Assembly: GCA_963575645.1 (NCBI GenBank) | Contig: OY754467.1 | Span: 53,291,108-53,355,107, forward strand | DNA: 64,000 nt | From: Xanthostigma xanthostigma | Lineage: Eukaryota; Arthropoda; Insecta; Raphidioptera; Raphidiidae | Direction: 5' to 3' | In this document: positions 8,800-20,615 of the stretch, piece by piece | How positions within the stretch are numbered: position 1 is the first letter of the stretch | How the letters are laid out: every line of letters starts with the position of its first letter | Notes under the pieces: model-generated | The model's input: only the letters and a program-made list of their open reading frames with translations | What the model was told of the DNA's origin: nothing | The model's database searches: none | Made by a program: the position numbers and the translations under genes

Positions 8800-9750
8800 A
8801 ATAATGTTCTCTGATAAATTACATGAACCTTTTGAAATGTCTGACACCTCGAATATGTCGACCATATTCGAGGTGGCTGACTATAAATAATTATTAACCA
8901 TTATTGACAATTATAATTGTCAATAAATATCTATTAATAATAATATAGGTGTTTGGGATTGTACACAACTGTTTTTGTTGTTTATTTTATCTTTTAACGC
9001 CTGACATGCAGACAACTTGTTGTACAGATATTTTATACAGTTGGTTTACCGTTCTAATAATGATTACGTTCCATAGATTAATGCATTGTTATTTTTTTTT
9101 TGTATAAGTACCAAAGTAATAATGAAACTAAATACTTCTTTGGGGGTGAATGTATTGTAAATGCTCTGGAACATTTTCAGTTTAAAAACTAATTAAAAAT
9201 ATTCATCTTCAAAATAGTAAGTAACTAAATAAAGTTTTTTTTGAAGTGAATTTGTTTAGCGACGTATCTTTGAAATTTTCTGTAACGTTAAAGGCAAAGA
9301 AATATGATAGAAACATTGGTAACGCAAAATTAAAGCAAGAAATGATGCAGGAAATATAAGAAAAATCTTGATAACGCATAACTCTAAAGAAGTTTCATTT
9401 CCTCCGTGAGGCTATGTGGGTAATTTTTTTGACATAGAGCAGGGGTGAATTAGGGAAGACGATTTCGTTCAACTAACTGCCGTGTCTATAGAAGATCAGT
9501 TTTGATGAGAATAATTATTAATTTATTGATAAAACAGGGTATTGTGTACTAAATATGTGAATCTACATATCTCTGAACTTTTTTTTCTATTCATTATAAA
9601 ATAAATTTGTGAACGCCCACTGCCCCTTCCTCCACAAAAGCCTGTATCCGCCCCTGTCATAATGCCTGTGAATCTATAAAATTATGCAACGACTCTCCCC
9701 CGAGATTTGACTAAATATTTCTAAGCATTCTTTCAAACAAATAAATATTG
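8800..9750. other. Unassigned AT-rich DNA
   Basis: No gene or complete repeat seen. A possible decayed hAT right end (TATCCGCCCCTG) lies at about 9645-9658, without a matching left end or target duplication. Confidence 0.4.
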
Positions 9751-9752
9751 TT

Positions 9753-10014
9753 AAAAAAAAACTAAAAAACACTCTTTATATCGAACTAAAAAGTAAAAAA
9801 TATTTTTTTTTAAAATAAGCTTAAAACAATAATGAATAAAAAATACTAGTATTATTGTGAAAAAAGCGTGGGGCGCTTTGTTCCACATTTTCGTACATCG
9901 AGTGCCCCACGCTTTTTTCACAATAATACTAGTATTTTTTAGTTTTTTTTAAACTACGATATATTTATTTTTCACTTTTTAGTTTGATATAAAGTGTGTT
10001 TTTTAGTTTTTTTA
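9753..10014. repeat. Palindromic element with perfect 37-bp hairpin
   Basis: An inner perfect inverted repeat of 37 bp (9838-9874 and 9904-9940, beginning AAAAAATACTAGTATTATTG) surrounds a 29-base loop. Outer imperfect arms rich in AAACTAAAAAACAC extend the palindrome to about 9753 and 10014. A partial extra copy of the right arm follows at 10013-10050. No target duplication could be read in the A/T-rich flanks. Confidence 0.7.
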
Positions 10015-10089
10015 AAACTATATTTATTTTCCACTTTTTAGTTCGATTTATTGTCAAAAATTTGCCGAAAAAAACAAATGTATTATTTC

Positions 10090-10178
10090 GGCGTGGACGG
10101 GATTAGAACCCACGACCGGTGAATCCGAGAGTTGACGTCAGCGAAGACTAGCGCCTTAGACCGCTCGGTCAACGATTG
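10090..10178 (-). pseudogene. tRNA-Leu/Ser-like pseudogene
   Basis: On the minus strand there is an A-box GACCGAGCGGTC and a B-box GGTTCTAATCC spaced as in class II tRNAs. The T-stem can pair (GTGGG with CCCGT). The 5' acceptor strand does not pair with CCACGCC and the anticodon stem is broken, so it is not a working tRNA. Confidence 0.55.
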
Positions 10179-10910
10179 CTCTTGCAGTAGTGGCATAACA
10201 TACTAACAGTAATAAACCACTTGCTGTAGTCCAAACGAGATTACAAACAAACATACATACATACAAACTTACAAGTGAAACTAATATAAAGCGTGTAAAA
10301 AGATTTAAAAGAATCCTTAAAATATTTAGTAAACTTTCCGGGGAGAGGCGTTACATAATTTTATAATCAATTATTGCGAACGTGAATACCCCTGCTGTTC
10401 GATACCATAGAGTAATAATAGACCAATGTACAAATGCATCTGGTTGTGGGTTGGTCATTTGCATTATGATTGATAATTTTATAATGATCTACAAAACAAA
10501 AACGAAATGCGATAAATCATTGTGTATACATAATATCGAATTTGCTAAATGAAGCTAAATGTTGAATATAGGCGAACACTTATCGGTTTTGGCACAAAGA
10601 ATGTCTGTACACAAATGCTTTAAATGTCAGTTGAACGGCCTCAAGTGTTTTGGGGCGATGTGGCAGGGCGGTGGCTTCGAGTATGCTTAAGTAGCAAAAC
10701 GTGAACATATGCAGGTACTCAGTATTTGATTGAAGGATCACTTGTTACGCCCTGAAGAAATGATCGCTCTACAAATATTATTGATGCAGATGAATGTTTA
10801 TTTTAAATTATGTTATGCAATTCGTTGCATTTAATGAAGGTGGATTTATATTTTCACAGAAAAATCTCGCGCGATTTATAAAAGCAATGAATGATTGGCT
10901 TTGATTTAAG

Positions 10911-11784
10911 GACGTAGTCTGGTGTTCGGGTTTTGAAAAAACGAATTTATTTTTTTTACATTTTAAGTAAGTATATTATATTGAGAAAATACTATAAAAA
11001 TTTTAGACCGAAATATTAAATATTTACAAAGCTATAGCATATAGTCGAGAGCAGCAACGGTCTTACGGTAAGACTCTTACCTGCTCTTACCTCTCAATTG
11101 TTATACCCTTATACTCTCGCAGAGTAGAGCAAACAAATTAGCAGAAAACGACGCCTTTGAAGAAACGGAAGGTTTACTATACACCAGGCATAGCTGATTA
11201 GTGTAAATATTCATTTTTATTTTTTTGTTTGAAATCTGAAATTAAAACTTTAAACGCGTTTTTCTCAAAACTACGTTTTTCTAAGCGGCGCGGGTGATTG
11301 AAACAATTGTATACAACCGATTGCTTTCAGTTTTTCACAGGGTATTCTACACAACAATAGCTCCGTCCGGTACTAGAATTACTTAATTATAAAAATTATC
11401 TCTAGTTTATTTAACCGATTTTCAACGAAAAAATCACGATTTTCTCGTTGTTTTTTTTTTCTAAAACCCGCCATTTTGTTATTTATCAATAAAAATGTTT
11501 ATTTCTAGTACGGGATAGAGCCACAAGCCTACGAAACAATAACCAATTTAATTTTTATAATTCAGTTGACTCCAAGTGACGTTATCACCCGCGCTACCCA
11601 CCTACTTCCATTTAAAGTTGTCTACTTTAGGTTAAAAAAACAATTATAAAATGGCGTAAAATTAAGCAAAAAAAAATTTTTTTCTGAGTTTACGATGTCA
11701 GTAAAAACATCGTACATTATTTTGACATTAAAAAAAAATTCTGAAATAACGGTTGAAAACGAGCTTGAACATAGGACTACGTCC
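10911..11784. mobile_element. MITE with TTAA target (GGACGTAGTC ends)
   Basis: An 874-bp element with ends GGACGTAGTC...GACTACGTCC, flanked by TTAA on both sides (10907-10910 and 11785-11788). The inside is itself imperfectly palindromic: GCGCGGGTGAT near 11287 pairs with ATCACCCGCGC near 11585, and TCCGGTACTAGAA pairs with TTCTAGTACGGGA. TTAA duplication is typical of piggyBac, but TA duplication (mariner-type) cannot be excluded. No transposase is present. Confidence 0.65.
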
Positions 11785-12144
11785 TTAATTGAAAGTTTAT
11801 TGTCTTCTTTTTAGATAATTTAAATAAAAGCTTGTTTTGAAAACTGTTTTTAACTCTTCATTTTTTGTAATAACTATATTAATTTTCCGATCATATTTTT
11901 AAATTTGAAGTATCCATCAATTTAAAGAATTTTATTAATTGTTCTTAGTACTGCGAAGTAGCTAATAAATTCAGTGCCAATAATTTAAATTGAATTCTTT
12001 AAAGTATGTTTTGTAATAAATTTTTATCAATAAACAGCATAATTGATTGCCAAGGTTCGAATGTTCGATCGATATATAATTGTTTTGTTTACATTAAATA
12101 TAATTAGATTGGACAAGGAAAAGGATAGAACAAAATATAATATA

Positions 12145-12662
12145 CTAGCGGCCCTGTACGTGCTTCGCTACGTATAAAGTGAAATAATAAAACAATAGCG
12201 TAAAGTATTCGTAGATAACTGGTCTTTAAAACACTTGCTCTATTTCGAGGGTTCACTCCGGCTGCGCCGTCGTGCTCGGAAAAAAAGCATTTGTTTTAAA
12301 CGTTATTCAGTTTTTTTACATCCTCGATCTAGATATATGGTTGTTAAGTTCGTTGCGCCATCTATTGAATATTCACTCAATTCAGTCAACAGGTATCGCC
12401 ATATTATATGGTTGTTAAGTTCGTTGCGCCATCTATTGAATATTCACTCAATCCAGTCAACAGATAATTATGACTGTCAAGGAATAGACAAATAATTTGC
12501 AATAAAATAATATTGCGACTAAAATTGAAATGTAAGCTATCCTATCTTTCAAGTTGGGTCGAATTGCACACGGTGTGCAAAACAAACAAATTTAAAATCG
12601 GTTCAGTAGTTTAGGAGTTCATCGCGGACAAACATGTGACACGTAATTTTTATATATAAAGA
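12145..12662 (-). mobile_element. Non-autonomous Helitron (family 2)
   Basis: Read on the minus strand it starts A|TCTTTATATATAAAAATTAC and ends GGGCCGCTAG|T, the 5'-TC...CTAG-3' ends with A/T target of Helitrons. It is 518 bp long. It contains a direct 71-bp tandem duplication (12335-12476 region, GTTGTTAAGTTCGTTGCGCC twice). No Rep/helicase is encoded. Confidence 0.75.
12335..12476. repeat. 71-bp tandem duplication inside a Helitron
   Basis: Two units starting at about 12340 and 12411 share GTTGTTAAGTTCGTTGCGCC and the following ~45 bases with almost no difference. Confidence 0.75.
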
Positions 12663-13920
12663 TATACTTGTAAGGAATTTTTGTAATTAGAACGAAAATA
12701 TACGTTTTGAACTAAACTCTAAAATAGTGGAGCGCGTTTACGAAATGTTCTGTCGATTATTTCGATTGTTCAAACATCTCGATACCTCTCGATATTATTG
12801 ATACTTGAACTTGATTATTTCATTCAATTCATCCGAATTTTAATTTAGCTGTTAAACATTGGGTACACAATCGTCATGAAGAATTGAACATCTATGTTAT
12901 AAGGTCAAACTGCGGGTCGACTATTGACTCGAAACCTATTTTAATCAAATTCAATTGATTCTATAGTAAAAACAACAACTCTAAAATCTTATGAACATTG
13001 AACGATATATTGAAGCGCAATATTAAGTTACTGTAGGTATTTAACCCTTTCCCGGTTGACCTTGGTTCCTGAATGTTAAGTTAGGCGGAGCATTACGAGA
13101 CGAGAGTGTGTGGCAAGCTTGTATGAGCTATGTGCAGGGACGCGGAGTTACAAATTTTTCGATGCGAGCGTTTGTGGTGAGCACTAGAGGAAACTTCAAA
13201 CTCAAATTTTCCGTATGTCAGTGAGCAATGTTTATTAAAAGTGAAAATAGTTATAATTTTATGAAGTTTTTTAATTACAAAGAAAACATAGGAAAACTGG
13301 TCGATCTGGAAATGCTTGTTGTGTTCCAGGCTGTTGCGCTGATGGCGATTTAAGTAAAATAAAGACCATTGGCGTCCTAATTTGACGTTCCGCTGTCAGT
13401 GTAAACAAATTAACATCAGTTTTCCTTATTACATTTTTTTTTTTGACACATCATGGCCAACTAAAGTTTTTGACTTATCACCTTAGAAGAAAAAAGTGAG
13501 TTCAATAATTCTCTATTACCCACTAGCGGCGCTAGTAGGCTTCGTGCACACACCCTATACACAATAAGTTTCTCATCACCAGGCGTTTCACGACAGCTTT
13601 TTGTTTTTAATTTCGTAAGGGATTGACATTTAGTTTGTTGAATTCTGTTATTTAAAAAAAGAAAATCATACGAACAAGTTGTGATACACATTATTAATGA
13701 TTTTATGATTATATATCATGCGTATGTGCAGTAATTCGGGGCATTATTAATGGTTAATATGCATTTATGTATCCAAGTATCATATTATTATGCATTATTA
13801 TAATTCAGTAAGTAATTCGCATGCGGTATAATTTCTCCAGTGAACTTTAAAAACGCGTATAGCCCTTTATTTATGCTGTTATCCGACTCGGGGATCTTGA
13901 ATTATCCAAGACACTACTAT
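12663..13920. other. Mostly unassigned DNA
   Basis: A short block at 13040-13110 is an inverted match to 3050-3145 (cggttgacct...gagacgag), so it is a dispersed repeat fragment. A short open stretch near 13285-13380 reads with a C-C-V-P-G-C-C motif reminiscent of THAP zinc fingers, but no more than about 30 codons are open. Confidence 0.4.
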
Positions 13921-13924
13921 ACTG

Positions 13925-14450
13925 TGCGATCGGCGAAAGAAGACCGGTGGGGAAAGGGCAAGAAGTCGCTGATGTGTTCCTAAATTATCGGAATTCATAG
14001 GCGGCGCATAGCAAGGCATGCAAACAATGTATAGCTTTAAATTTTAAGGCATTATTTTGAGCCTCTAACTCGCACATTTTAATTACATTCGCTATGACCT
14101 CCCTAGCGCCACTTCTAACTGTTTTTCCCTTTTTACTTATTTTGATGATATTCAGACAACACCCCTCACCTTAGTCCGTGAACGCACACCTATGTACTGT
14201 CTGGTGTATGATTTTTTTGTACTGTTAGCAAGTGTCGCTGTGTAGTCGTACAGCTATGGCAATAGTACAATTATCGCGATACGACAATTGCGACACGTTT
14301 GGTCGACTGGACTCCCTTATTGCATAGAAGCGGTTCCAGGATCATTACCTTTTACTAATATAAAATACATGTGCGCTCTTCTGCAATAAGGTCATAGGAC
14401 TACATTCCATAGACCGGTCTTCTTTTAAAAATCCAACAGTACATTGTGCC
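13925..14450 (-). mobile_element. MITE with short transposase-start relic, copy 1 (inverted partner of 22.3 kb)
   Basis: This matches the element at 22275-22810 in inverse orientation over about 520 bp. The ends contain AAAGAAGACCGGT on both sides. In this copy the ATG of the small relic ORF (see 22588-22746) is lost. The two copies form an 8-kb-spaced inverted pair. Confidence 0.65.
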
Positions 14451-14721
14451 GACTTGTAAAGGATGTGTAAATATTTCTGCATAGATGCTGTTGTTGATGA
14501 TTTTTTGAGACTAGAATAGCCGAGCATGTTGTTTTAATATGACGAATCCGACGCCTCTGTTACAAGCCCCTAGCTCCCAGGCTCTAATCCGAAGACTAGG
14601 AAAAGTATTAATAACCAAATAACCCTAGCTGGTGACGGTCTTCTTTGTTAATTTTTTGTATATATGATATGTTTTCTTTATTTTTTCGAACTTTGCAGTA
14701 TTAAGATAATAGACTAAAATT

Positions 14722-15044
14722 CCAGACCTATACAATTTTTGTACTGCTAAGGTTTTATCAATAAATGTGCAGCTAGCTCGAAAGTGGGGCCCTTTTACTG
14801 ATAACAGATGCTAAAGGTATATAAAAATCTGGCAGTAATGCATGTTGGTTTTTAATAATATTGTGTAAAACATGTATGAAAACCAGCGGTATTACTTTAA
14901 CGTAAGTAAGCACGATTTTTATGTATATTTAGTACCTGTTATCTGTAAAAAGGACCCCCTTTCAACCCTAGTACATTGGCATACGCCTAAATATTGTGCA
15001 TTTATTGATAAAGTCGTAGCAGTTTTTAAATAACGTAGGTCTGG
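14722..15044. mobile_element. MITE with ~110-bp imperfect inverted ends
   Basis: It starts CCAGACCTATACAATTTTTG and ends with the complement of CCAGACCTACGTTATTT. The arms share TTTATCAATAAATG and a GATAACAG block. It has no coding capacity. The ATCCC-AG-GCNGCCAGAC motif next to its right end recurs at about 37.23 kb. Confidence 0.6.
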
Positions 15045-15079
15045 CGGCTGCGGGATCTTGGTTTATACGAATAAGTATA

Positions 15080-16059
15080 CAGGGGATGAGTTTTAAGTTG
15101 ATGCTTTTTTTTACAGCGTGTAAAAATCAAATAGACGAGCAAATATTTCAAAGAGTTTTTTTATCAAAACTCAAAAATAAGAGAGAAACAGCCTTTCGAA
15201 GCTTAAATAAATTTTATTAAATTTTCTTTAATTTTGAGGTCGGTCCTGGGGTTATATTATGTCACTATGGAAATAAGTTGTTATTATCAAGTATGTTGGT
15301 GCTTATTTGAAGCATGTGTATTGTTCTGTTTTTGAGAGACAATAACAACTTATTTCCATAGTGACATAATATAACCCCAGGACCGACCTCAAAATTAAAG
15401 AAAATTTAATAAAATTTATTTAAACTTCGAAAGGCTGTTGAAACGATTAGTTTTGGACTGTTTCGGATAAGCTCACGTAATCGTCTCGTAATATAATTTA
15501 AAATAAATTTTAATAAAATTAATAAACAATTTAAAATATTTATTTTGAATGTTTTATTATAAAATTGTTGTTAACAAGATATCTTAGAATGTACACACAG
15601 AAAATTTCTGATATGTTAATGTGATTGGAATTGACAAAGTGAAAAATAATCAATTAAACGACACATACAAAAAGAAATTTGGATTCTCCCTGATGTGATT
15701 TAAAAGAAATATTTCAGCACTTTTTCACAGCTCATTTTACTACATTCTATTTCAACCTTTTAAAAGCTACTGCCTTTTTTTCAGACCAAAAACACATTTT
15801 TTTCTTTATTTCACTGCGTCGTTCAACATGCCAAGACCAAAATTGACACGCGCCGTGACAAAACAAATGGACAAGTATAGTAAATACCCAATTCTAATTA
15901 TTACCTCTAAACTGCGTACAATGTAATCTAAAAGTTTTGAATCGTTACACTGTTTCTCTCATATTTTTGAGTTTTGATAAAAAAACTATTTGAAATATTT
16001 GCTCGTCTATTTGATTTTTACACGCTGTAAAAAAAAGCATCAACTTAAAACTCACCCTG
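15080..16059. mobile_element. TA-flanked MITE with 115-bp inverted ends and inner hairpin (M2 family)
   Basis: A 980-bp element with ends CAGGGGATGAGTTTTAAGTT...AACTTAAAACTCACCCTG, flanked by TA. The arms match for about 115 bp (ACAGCGTGTAAAAATCAAAT). Within it, 15187-15440 is a second, nearly perfect hairpin with ~90-bp arms containing GGTCGGTCCTGGGG. Related copies are at 31.99-32.45 kb and 42.9-43.8 kb. The rest of the interior (15480-15960) has no ORF. Confidence 0.75.
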
Positions 16060-17000
16060 TATAATATTAATAAACAAATGTATAGAAATTTTACGTGTTG
16101 AAACTCAAAATAACATTTTTTTTAAATTCCTTTGTGGGTGTTGTTTTTAAAAAATATATATCCGTTTTATTGCTTCTAAGATGTACAATTATTTTGCCTT
16201 CTTCTGGAAATATGTACTCATGATATACTTTCTGATTGACACGTCTTCTATAGTTTCAATAACATTGAAAAAACTGACCAATTGGATGACGCCATGTTGA
16301 TTAAATCTTATATTTTGTATTCAAAACTGAGGTAGTAAAATATCTACAATAAATTAAACAAACATATTAAACAATTAACTTAATGCTGTATTATTAATTA
16401 TTCTTTAATAATCATCATTATTACAATCTGCGCAATCGGATAAATCAATTGATAAGATGAATGATTAAATAATTATTTTTATGTGTATTTAAACACATTA
16501 CAACTAATATTATTAATTAATATATTCTGTTTCCATGTAGTAATTGCGTTTTTATATTTCACATATGCCGTTTATACTATGTCTAAGCAAATTGTCGTTA
16601 ATCACGTATTGTCTTCTAATTCTAAACTTAATCTCTTGGATAGAAGATTACGTCTTTAATTAATTTTGACAATATTACATTAGAGAGAGAGAGACAGAGA
16701 GTTCGTATAATAATACTTGCTACAGTACTCTATCCCTTGAACCGATACAGCAATAAAATAGCGTGATCGGTATTTGATTGATATCGCTTGAAACTCAACA
16801 CAGCTGAACAACCAGTAAAATACTTTTTGCAGCCTTGTCAAGCATGTGCTGGTCACGTGATTATCTGTTGGTGGGAAAGACCGAATGTATTGTCATAAAA
16901 GTAAGTGACAATATTTTGGAGAGACTTGATTTCTGACACAAACCGATTTTAGTTTATCACAAAATAGATGGCACTAATTGTTCGTAGAATAGTATAATAT
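16060..17000. other. Unassigned AT-rich DNA
   Basis: I see nothing recognisable beyond a GAGAGAGAGACAGAGAG purine run near 16683. Confidence 0.4.
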
Positions 17001-17002
17001 CA

Positions 17003-17519
17003 CATACTTTTATTCTATACTGAGCATAGGAATAAAATCGCAATCGAACCGTTAGGGTGCAAACATATACTTCTGTCTTTTTTTACGCCGTAAGCACTGG
17101 CGTATCCAGGAGGGCAAAACAAGCACGGGGGATCCGGCTTAAGAAATTTCTAATTTGCCCTCTTCTGGGTCAAAAGGTGGGTACGCCCATGTTAACGTCA
17201 TAGAAAAAGACAAAGTTTTTGAAACAGAGATACTTTATTCAGATTAAATGCAAGTACATCAACCAATCCTATCATCGGAGCAGTGGCGGATCCAGGATTA
17301 CGGCAAGGGGGGGGGTCTTGAAATTTTTTTTCTCATTTTGCGGAGAATTCATGAAAAACATGAAAAGCTTTTTTTTTATCGCGCAGTAAGATTTTAATTT
17401 GGGATTTTTGATTCTCTGGAAGGGGGGGGTTTGGACCCGAACCCCCCCCCGTGGATCCGCCACTGCATCGGAGAAATCATAGGGAATTACATCGAAGAAA
17501 GAGACGCAGATATATTTTC
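17003..17519 (+). repeat. Repeat R2 copy a, split by a hAT element
   Basis: This shares with 21937-22240 and 25358-25681 the blocks CATAGGAATAAAATCGC, CACTGGCGTATCCAGG and AAAGACAAAGTTTTTGAAAC. It is interrupted by the hAT MITE 17281-17465. Part of it is open on one strand and may be a captured or transposon-derived coding piece. Confidence 0.6.
17281..17465. mobile_element. hAT MITE (CAGTGGCGGATCC ends)
   Basis: A 185-bp element starts CAGTGGCGGATCCA and ends TGGATCCGCCACTG, with an 8-bp duplication CATCGGAG (17273-17280 and 17466-17473). It contains two G/C homopolymer runs. The 8-bp duplication and CAG start are diagnostic for hAT. Confidence 0.9.
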
Positions 17520-18059
17520 GATACGGTTTGTTGCCTTCCTTCACCGCACATTGAGTAGATAGACAATGATTCATATAGTGAATTATTAAATATAATATGT
17601 ATAATATAAATATGAAGGAAGGCATAGCTTTGTATATAATATATTCTTTTCATGCCCATTAAATCATTTATTGTTTGGATGCAAGCCGCAAGATTTTATT
17701 GTCATTTTATAGCTTTCAATGACTTTAAATTGAGTTATTTACAATTACCTACCTACAGAAGTAACTGAGAATTAAATAATTATCTACCTATTAAATGTTT
17801 AATTTAGTTATACGGAGGATTCTGCGTGGTAACTTTTTTCTTTTGTTATTTGTACCGGTAAATATGATTTTATTAAGATTTCAATTTTATGAATTATGAT
17901 TATCAAGCACAAAGATAGCTCAACAGTAAATTAGATTAAGAGAAAGCTGTAGTAATAATAATGAGTTTGACGCCCATTTCTCGACATTGTGTCATAACAG
18001 ATGCCACTTGCACCAATGACCAATATTTCGCGAAAATAATTTTTTTATACATAAAAAAA
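17520..18059. other. Unassigned AT-rich DNA
   Basis: I see no gene or recognised repeat. Confidence 0.4.
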
Positions 18060-18712
18060 TTGGTTGTCTGTAAAGTCGGTTTACGGACGATAGTTTTACG
18101 TGATAACGTATTCCGTAATACATAACCTAAACCTCCCAAAATTTGGTTTCAATCCGCTTATCCTTGGTGTCGGAATGATAAGAAATGTCAAAAGTGACGT
18201 TTGCAACTTACAAAGTATTATGTTCTAATAATAATTAGTTATTCCAATACTTAACTTAGAAGGCGTTGCATTTCACAAAATACTAATGTCAAAAAATTGA
18301 ATTAAACATTAGAAATGCAGCCGTTTTCATGTTAAGACAAGACATACGTTATTTTCTAATTTCCATGTACGGCAAACAAAGACGACCGACCGCGTCGCGC
18401 CATGCATTAGACAACATTGCATTTACACAGCTATTTTTCTATATAAATTTGTATTAAAAAACTGTTTAGGCAAATTCTGTTATACGAAATCTATGTAAAA
18501 TGTTCTCCTCTTTCGTTTAAGACTGCGGTTTCAAACCGATCTGATTTAAATTGAGCGAGAAATTAGCAAAAAGCACGCACAGGGTCAGGCGGAACGTTAC
18601 GCGTTACGAACGTTAGGAACGTTACGTTACACTTTTTCGTGCATGCAGTCGGTGTTTTATCAATTTATAAGATTGGTGATTCATCAATTTATAAGACGTT
18701 ATCACGTCAAAA
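18060..18712 (+). mobile_element. R1-family element, copy a (full-length type)
   Basis: One end begins TTGGTTGTCTGTAAAGTCGG and continues to TTTTACGTGATAACG; the other ends AAGACGTTATCACGTCAAAA. GTGATAACGT near one end and ACGTTATCAC near the other give a short subterminal inversion. Inside it repeats ACGTTACG motifs and the block ATTTGGTTTCAATCCGC. Four further copies (19.19, 41.90, 44.10, 52.49 kb) share both ends. I cannot assign a superfamily. Confidence 0.65.
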
Positions 18713-18945
18713 GCAGAAGTAAACACTGTATAATAAATTCGGTTTAGCCTAATACATCACGCACGTGGATCGGCTATCTTTTTCTCTTACACTGTGTCTT
18801 ATGGACATTTAAAGATTGCGTATGTTTTCTTAAAATAAAAAGACTGCATATTTTGTTCAAAAACGGATGCCATTTCAAATATTAGTTAGTACTTTGACAT
18901 TAATATTTTGTGAAATTTGTTATTAAACCTATATAAATAGCGATA

Positions 18946-18998
18946 TCTAAGCAATGCCAATGACGAATGGCCCGGGTTCGATTCCCGGCAGATGCGCA
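18946..18998 (+). pseudogene. tRNA 3'-half fragment
   Basis: A T-arm GGCCCGGGTTCGATTCCCGGC with a perfect B-box is present, but no D-arm or A-box could be found. It is a partial tRNA or decayed SINE head. Confidence 0.4.
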
Positions 18999-19185
18999 AC
19001 AAATGTTATTTTTATTTTTTTTAGAGTTGCAAATCACACGATTAATTTTTGTTTAATAATCATATTTTAGTATAAATAAAATTTTCGAATAGTTTATATA
19101 CAAATTAGTACAAAAATTATATGATACATAATAATTAGCGCAAAGAACTTCGTTCCAACCAGGTGTCCTACGACACCTCTAGTCT

Positions 19186-19603
19186 TTTTTTTGACGTGAT
19201 AACGTCTTATAAATTGATGAAACACCGGCTGCACGCACGAAAAAGAGTAACGTTCCGCAAGCGAGAGCGCGATATAAGCGATAGTCTCTCTCTTCTCGCG
19301 TGACGTCAGAGAGTAGTGTGCGTTCAACATTTTTTTCGGCTGTTCCAGCGAAAGCTACATCTGACAGATGGCCAGATAAATTATACGGTTTGTTAACAAA
19401 TATATAATATATATACATTCTTTTAAATGTCTTTTATAATTGCTTAAAAATATGTATTTTGCTTTGGTTGATCAAATTATTAGTCGGTGAAAATATAGTT
19501 TGACAGCTACTAAAATTTAAGTTATGTATTATATGATATTCAAGCGGAATACGTTATCACGTAAAACTATCGTCCGTAAACCGACTTTACAGACAACCAA
19601 TTT
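19186..19603 (-). mobile_element. R1-family element, copy b
   Basis: It has the same two ends as the copy at 18060-18712, in opposite orientation and about 400 bp long. The middle differs, including a CTCTCTCTTCTCGCGTGACG stretch. Confidence 0.65.
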
Positions 19604-19944
19604 TTTATACTGGAATAGGTGGTTTAGTCCTAGCTTTTGGTGGTGATATTACACAATATAGTATCTGTTGTTTAATTTAAAGGTCGTTTGTAAAAGTAAA
19701 AACAAAAGTAGTGCGTGAACGTCTTTTGTCAAACATAGTATTACCTACATACCAACAATTACAAAGTGACGAAATCATAATTCTGGGTACTTACTTCTCG
19801 CTACAAACCTGATGACAAGACAGTAGGACATGTGTCATCAACTCGAGTTTTTCTCTATTTTGTTTTTGACATTTTTGTTTTGTTCAAATACTAAGTAGAT
19901 TTCGTATTACGCAGAAAATCTATAAATTACCAATAGAGAAAGAT

Positions 19945-20000
19945 TTAAATAAATAAAATTATCGACCAATTTATTTGAAGAGTTCTATTCAGACGTTAAT
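19945..20000 (-). mobile_element. Family A palindromic-unit end fragment
   Basis: It contains AAATAAAATTATCGACCAAT and CTATTCAGACGTTAATC, matching the ends of the unit at 7697-8122. The rest is missing. Confidence 0.5.
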
Positions 20001-20035
20001 CTAAGATTTGCGTAAAGATTTTAAGTCTCACTTAA

Positions 20036-20075
20036 ATCTATACTAATATATAAAGCTGAAGAGTTTGTTTATAAT
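20036..20075 (+). mobile_element. Helitron 5'-end fragment
   Basis: A|TCTATACTAATATATAAAGC followed by TGAAGAGTTTGTT, then unrelated sequence. Confidence 0.5.
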
Positions 20076-20299
20076 ATAATTTACTTATTATAATATGGTC
20101 TGTATATATAGTAACGGATTACAAAATCCACATACTGCGAGAGTTGTTTTTGTAATGAATTATACAGACGTTAGCTCAATTAATTCAAATAAATAAAATC
20201 GTAACTTAGTCTGTAATTGAACAGTTTTAATGATTCCTAGAGCGAATTTTCAATTTTCATCACTTTTTTCTGTTTATATTTCTTTGTACCTATCTTCTA

Positions 20300-20615
20300 T
20301 CTATACTATCTAATATATAAACCTGAAGAGTTTGTTTGTTTGGTTGAACGCGCTAATCTCAGGAACTACTGGTTCGAATTAAAAACATTGTATTTTGTTG
20401 GATAGTCCATTTATCGAGGAAGGCTATAGGCTATAATATGTATATCACGCTACGACCAATAGAAGCGGAGCATCAATGAAAAATGTAACTAAAAATTTGT
20501 CCCACAAAAACTTTTGAACGATAACTCCGACATCATGAAATTTGGACACAAAATTCATCTCGGTAAACGAAGATGAACGTGCACACTCATTTTTTTTTGC
20601 ACCCGAGTGAAATAT
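20300..20615 (+). mobile_element. Helitron family 1, plus-strand partial copy
   Basis: It starts A|TCTATACTATCTAATATAT and continues through GAACGCGCTAATCTCAGGAA, TTATCGAGGAAGGCTATAGG and ACTTTTGAACGATAACTCCG. No CTAG end is readable. It faces a minus-strand copy at 21115-21381, so the two 5' ends point outward. Confidence 0.65.

Noticed and set aside
9432..9658. hAT element between CAGGGGTGAATTAG and TATCCGCCCCTG
   Set aside because: The ends are not complementary enough and the flanking 8-mers differ.
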